A stretch of 64,000 nt of DNA from Anaerocolumna sp. MB42-C2 (GTDB lineage Bacteria; Bacillota; Clostridia; Lachnospirales; Lachnospiraceae). Positions 61,161-64,000 of the stretch are shown here, piece after piece. The stretch spans positions 4,985,501 through 5,049,500 of the forward strand of contig NZ_CP133190.1 of the NCBI RefSeq assembly GCF_030913705.1, written 5' to 3'. The notes under the pieces are model-generated. The model had not been told where the DNA came from. It did not search any database and saw nothing but the letters and a program-made list of their open reading frames with translations. The translations under genes were made by a program, and so were the position numbers. The first letter of the stretch is position 1. Every line of letters starts with the position of its first letter.

Positions 61161-62060
61161 ATGTTTGCAAGCAGGTTTGGGATTGAAATTGAATTCACAG
61201 GAATTACGAGAAAGGAAGCTGCAAGGGTAACCGCAGAGTTTCTAAACGGAACAGTAACTGAGGTGGGAGATTACTATGACACAAAGAAGGTAACCGCTCC
61301 GGACGGCAAGGTATGGAAGCTTATGTATGACGGAAGCATAGCTTGCCAGAAGAAACAAGGCGGTTCCAAAGCAAATGCAGATAAAGAATACAGCGTGGAG
61401 CTTGTCAGCCCGGTGTTGGCCTACAAAGAAGACATTGAAACCCTGCAGGAACTGGTAAGACAGCTTAGACACGTAGGTGCTTTTGCAAACTCCTCTTGCG
61501 GGATACACATACACCTCGATGGGTCAAACCATTCACCAAGGAGCATTCGTAACTTTATAAACATTATCGCAAGCAAGAATGATCTTTTTTATAAGGCATT
61601 GCAGATTGCACCTGCGAGAATGGGTTATTGCAAAAAGATGGATAGCCTTTTGGTAGAAAAGATGAACCAAAAGAAACCAAAGACAATGCGTGCGATTGAG
61701 GAAATCTGGTATGAAGGATACAGTGAAACACGTAGCCAACACTACCATCAAAGCCGATACCACTTCCTAAATCTCCACAGTTTCTTTACCGGAAACCACA
61801 CGGTGGAACTCAGGGGATTTAATTCGGAGCTTCATGCAGGTAAGATTAGGAGCTACATTGTTCTTGCCCTTGCACTAAACAATCAGGCTTTGACACAGAA
61901 ATGTGCATCAGCAAGAAAACCGCAGACGGAGAATGAGAAGTTTGCAATGCGGACCTATTTAAACCGCATCGGATTTATCGGTGACGAATTTGCTAACTGT
62001 CGTGAACACTTGATAGCGCATTTGGATGGGTCGGCGGCATGGCGATTTCGGGCTGCCTGA
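61161..62060 (+). CDS. Phage amidoligase-family enzyme
   Basis: A 299-residue protein of the amidoligase family, relatives of glutamine synthetase predicted to form amide bonds with ATP. The N-terminal FGIEIEFTGI is the metal/ATP-binding start of the fold; CGIHIHLDGSNHS near residue 115 and HTVELRGFNSELHAGKIRSY near residue 215 are the other conserved blocks. The C-terminal 43 residues match those of the virulence-related protein. The ATG at 61161 follows AAGGAGG. A gamma-glutamylcyclotransferase gene follows, as often seen for phage amidoligases. Substrates are unknown. Confidence 0.83.
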   Translation: MFASRFGIEIEFTGITRKEAARVTAEFLNGTVTEVGDYYDTKKVTAPDGKVWKLMYDGSIACQKKQGGSKANADKEYSVELVSPVLAYKEDIETLQELVRQLRHVGAFANSSCGIHIHLDGSNHSPRSIRNFINIIASKNDLFYKALQIAPARMGYCKKMDSLLVEKMNQKKPKTMRAIEEIWYEGYSETRSQHYHQSRYHFLNLHSFFTGNHTVELRGFNSELHAGKIRSYIVLALALNNQALTQKCASARKPQTENEKFAMRTYLNRIGFIGDEFANCREHLIAHLDGSAAWRFRAA

Positions 62061-62091
62061 AAAAGCGAAAGATTGAAGGAGGAATACGAGA

Positions 62092-62556
62092 ATGGATAAG
62101 AATATAAAGTTGTATCTTGCTTACGGGTCAAATTTAAATTTAAAGCAAATGGTACATCGATGCCCCACGGCAAGAGTCGTCGGGGTAAGTGAAATGAAGG
62201 ATTATAGGCTTTTGTTTCGGGGTGCTCACGCAGGAGCGGTGGCAACCGTAGAACCATTCAAAGGCGGAAGAGTTCCGGTATTAGTCTGGGAGACGACACC
62301 TGCCGATGAAGCTTCTCTTGATCGTTATGAGGGGTGGCCATTTCTTTACCGCAAGGAAACGGTTCGGGTGAAACTGAAAGGAAAATCCATCAAGGCGTTT
62401 GTTTATATTATGAATGATGGAAGACCATTGGGGATGCCAAGCTGCTATTATTATAATACAATAATGGAAGGCTATAAGGATGCCGGTTTCGATTTAGATA
62501 TCTTGCGTCAGGCAGCAAAAGATTCTGTTGAATCAGAGGATGTTGTATATGAATGA
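62092..62556 (+). CDS. Gamma-glutamylcyclotransferase (GGCT/AIG2) family protein
   Basis: A 154-residue enzyme of the GGCT fold, which releases 5-oxoproline from gamma-glutamyl amides. The substrate-binding YGSNL is at residues 11-15 and the catalytic Glu80 lies in LDRYEGWP, so it is probably active. Encoded 31 bp after the amidoligase, it could remove or edit the amide bonds made by that enzyme. AAGGAGG lies before the ATG. It overlaps the next small gene by 8 bp. Confidence 0.87.
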   Translation: MDKNIKLYLAYGSNLNLKQMVHRCPTARVVGVSEMKDYRLLFRGAHAGAVATVEPFKGGRVPVLVWETTPADEASLDRYEGWPFLYRKETVRVKLKGKSIKAFVYIMNDGRPLGMPSCYYYNTIMEGYKDAGFDLDILRQAAKDSVESEDVVYE

Positions 62557-62734
62557 AAAGGTAAGGGAACAGATTTTGGCCATACGAATGAGTGGTATCA
62601 CAAATATGTTTGATGTCCCGAGAGTGCAATACATTGCATATGAGCTAGGATATTATGAACTCGTAGTGTATCTTATAGAACACAAGGCCGATTACAGCCA
62701 GTTTATCTTAACGGGAAAGGCAGACGAAATTTAA
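62549..62734 (+). CDS. DUF5049 protein
   Basis: A 61-residue helical protein matching DUF5049 (KVREQILAIRMSGITNMFD, then QYIAYELGYYELVVYLIEHK). I choose ATG 62549, preceded by AGAGG; an upstream in-frame ATG at 62528 lacks a ribosome site. It is the last gene of the amidoligase cassette, just before a strong terminator. Function unknown. Confidence 0.75.
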   Translation: MNEKVREQILAIRMSGITNMFDVPRVQYIAYELGYYELVVYLIEHKADYSQFILTGKADEI

Positions 62735-62746
62735 ATATCAACAACT

Positions 62747-62803
62747 AAAAACGGGTAAAAGCAAAGGGCTTCAGTGTAGGCTCTTTGCTTTTGCCCGTTT
62801 TAT
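62747..62803 (+). terminator. Strong terminator before the large terminase gene
   Basis: A stem of about 19 bp (AAAACGGGTAAAAGCAAAG with CTTTGCTTTTGCCCGTTTT, one G-T) around a 16-base loop, then TATT. It separates the amidoligase cassette from the terminase large subunit. Confidence 0.85.
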
Positions 62804-62819
62804 TAGAGGAGATGGTGTT

Positions 62820-64000
62820 TTGCGGAGATTGAAAAAGTACAAACCGACTGCCTTTATTTGTAAAGACTCTTATTATGACAAGGAGGCTGCTGATTATGCG
62901 GTTTCATTTATTGAAGCACTATCCCATACGAAGGGGTCCTGGGCAGGGAAGCCTTTTGAACTTATTGATTGGCAGGAGCAGATAGTCAGGGATTTGTTTG
63001 GAATACTCAAACCTAACGGTTATCGGCAGTTCAATACTGCTTATGTGGAAATTCCTAAAAAGATGGGAAAGAGTGAACTTGCTGCTGCAATCGCCCTTCT
63101 TCTTACTTGCGGAGATGGGGAGGAGCGGGCAGAGGTGTATGGTTGTGCTGCGGATCGCCAACAGGCATCCATCGTATTTGAGGTAGCCGCTGATATGGTA
63201 CGGATGTGTCCGGCTCTTTCAAGGAGGGTAAAGCTTTTAGCTTCCACTAAGCGCTTGGTATATCTTCCTACCAACAGCTTCTATCAGGTGCTTTCTGCAG
63301 AAGCATATTCCAAGCATGGCTTTAACATACACGGGGTAGTATTTGATGAACTCCATACTCAGCCTAACAGAAAGCTGTTTGATGTCATGACAAAAGGTTC
63401 AGGGGATGCAAGAATGCAGCCGCTGTATTTTCTAATTACTACAGCAGGAACAGACACACAAAGCATTTGCTATGAAACTCACCAGAAGGCACTGGATATT
63501 TTGGAAGGCCGCAAAAAGGATATGACCTTTTATCCTGTGATTTACGGAGCTAAAGAGGATGAAGATTGGACGGATCCTAAGGTGTGGAAGAAAGCCAATC
63601 CATCTCTTGGAATCACAGTCGGGATTGATAAAGTTAAGGCAGCCTGTGAGTCTGCAAAGCAGAACCCAGCAGAGGAGAACAGCTTCCGTCAGCTTCGGCT
63701 CAATCAGTGGGTAAAGCAGGCAGTGCGTTGGATGCCTATGGCAAGATGGGACGCCTGTGCCTTTCCCGTTGATGCACAAAACCTTGAAGGCAGAGTTTGT
63801 TACGGCGGACTGGATCTTTCCTCTACCACTGACATTACAGCATTTGTACTGGTGTTTCCACCCTTATCGGATAGCGCCAAGTATGAAATCTTACCGTTCT
63901 TTTGGATGCCGGAGGACAATATTGTTTTAAGGGTCCGCCGTGATCATGTACAGTATGATCTCTGGGAAAGACAGGGATACCTCATGACCACGGAGGGTAA
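62820..64000 (+). CDS. Phage terminase large subunit (3' end outside the window)
   Basis: The first 393 residues of the packaging ATPase and nuclease. The ATPase has a variant Walker A PKKMGKSE near residue 79 and Walker B VVFDELH near residue 176, then FLITTAG (motif III); the nuclease domain begins with GGLDLSSTTD near residue 330. I start it at TTG 62820, which follows GAGGAGATGG; no ATG is in frame nearby. The layout matches HK97-like terminases. The gene continues beyond base 64000. Confidence 0.9.
   Translation, partial: MRRLKKYKPTAFICKDSYYDKEAADYAVSFIEALSHTKGSWAGKPFELIDWQEQIVRDLFGILKPNGYRQFNTAYVEIPKKMGKSELAAAIALLLTCGDGEERAEVYGCAADRQQASIVFEVAADMVRMCPALSRRVKLLASTKRLVYLPTNSFYQVLSAEAYSKHGFNIHGVVFDELHTQPNRKLFDVMTKGSGDARMQPLYFLITTAGTDTQSICYETHQKALDILEGRKKDMTFYPVIYGAKEDEDWTDPKVWKKANPSLGITVGIDKVKAACESAKQNPAEENSFRQLRLNQWVKQAVRWMPMARWDACAFPVDAQNLEGRVCYGGLDLSSTTDITAFVLVFPPLSDSAKYEILPFFWMPEDNIVLRVRRDHVQYDLWERQGYLMTTEG

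Noticed and set aside
42700..64000. Search for an integrase, attachment site, CRISPR array or tRNA at the prophage edge
   Set aside because: None is visible. The integrase may lie beyond the window, and I could not identify repeated attachment sequences from one end only.

Overview
The window looks like a low-GC Clostridia chromosome, most likely Lachnospiraceae. The evidence is AT-rich intergenic DNA, strong AGGAGG-type ribosome sites, LplB/LplC-type sugar ABC transporters, a large GH94 phosphorylase of the 1,2-beta-oligoglucan type, a subtilisin-like Csp-type protease, and a prophage resembling known Firmicutes siphophages. This placement rests on gene content only; there is no rRNA or tRNA marker in the window.

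Host region (1-36 kb). It opens with the end of a carbohydrate ABC operon (solute-binding protein, two permeases, a 2-hydroxyacid dehydrogenase). Next come a SIMPL-domain protein, a short UvrC-like GIY-YIG protein, an XRE regulator with C-terminal repeats and two half-size ABC exporters that probably form a heterodimer. An IS1202-group insertion sequence (10236-11880) lies between a 27/28-bp duplication, with a third copy in tandem on its left. Just to its right is a candidate structured RNA with its own promoter and terminator. hflX follows, with a leader hairpin that can hide its ribosome site, then mntP behind a yybP-ykoY (Mn2+) riboswitch. Metabolic genes follow: homocysteine methyltransferase, threonine aldolase, SDR, SagB-type nitroreductase, DUF503, GNAT, a GH3 lipoprotein and a PocR-type chemoreceptor. 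At 22.9-32.3 kb is a sugar locus: a GH94 phosphorylase divergent from a permease/permease/binding-protein operon, then a LacI regulator and an EEP-family hydrolase. Two near-consensus divergent promoters each carry a matching LacI-type operator just downstream of the predicted start site, so both arms are probably controlled by that LacI protein. A Csp-like S8 protease and rlmD close the region.

Defence island (36.4-41.3 kb). Four genes encode a free-standing EcoRII-N-like protein, a McrB-type AAA+ NTPase, a McrC/LlaJI-type nuclease and a cytosine-5 methyltransferase with an N-terminal HTH. They read as an NTP-dependent restriction-modification system. Palindromes lie at both of its promoters. 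A secreted metallo-beta-lactamase-fold protein with DUF3006 follows on the minus strand.

Prophage (about 42.7 kb to the window end). The base composition is more GC-rich over most of this stretch. Order: XRE repressor, zinc-ribbon protein, structured leader, sigma-like protein, DUF2800, DUF2815, family A DNA polymerase, DUF932, VapE primase-helicase, an iteron-like candidate origin, VRR-NUC nuclease, a frameshifted SNF2 helicase, a late regulator, an AT-rich minus-strand moron, HNH, small terminase, and the start of the large terminase. Between the two terminase subunits lie 5.8 kb of accessory genes: an adenine/N4-type methyltransferase with a ParB domain, a cytosine-5 methyltransferase, a 'virulence-related' protein, DUF4314, an amidoligase, a gamma-glutamylcyclotransferase and a DUF5049 protein. 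The amidoligase and the virulence-related protein share a C-terminal module, and an 18-bp repeat precedes both genes. This is the best candidate for a little-described system. No integrase or attachment site is visible in the window.
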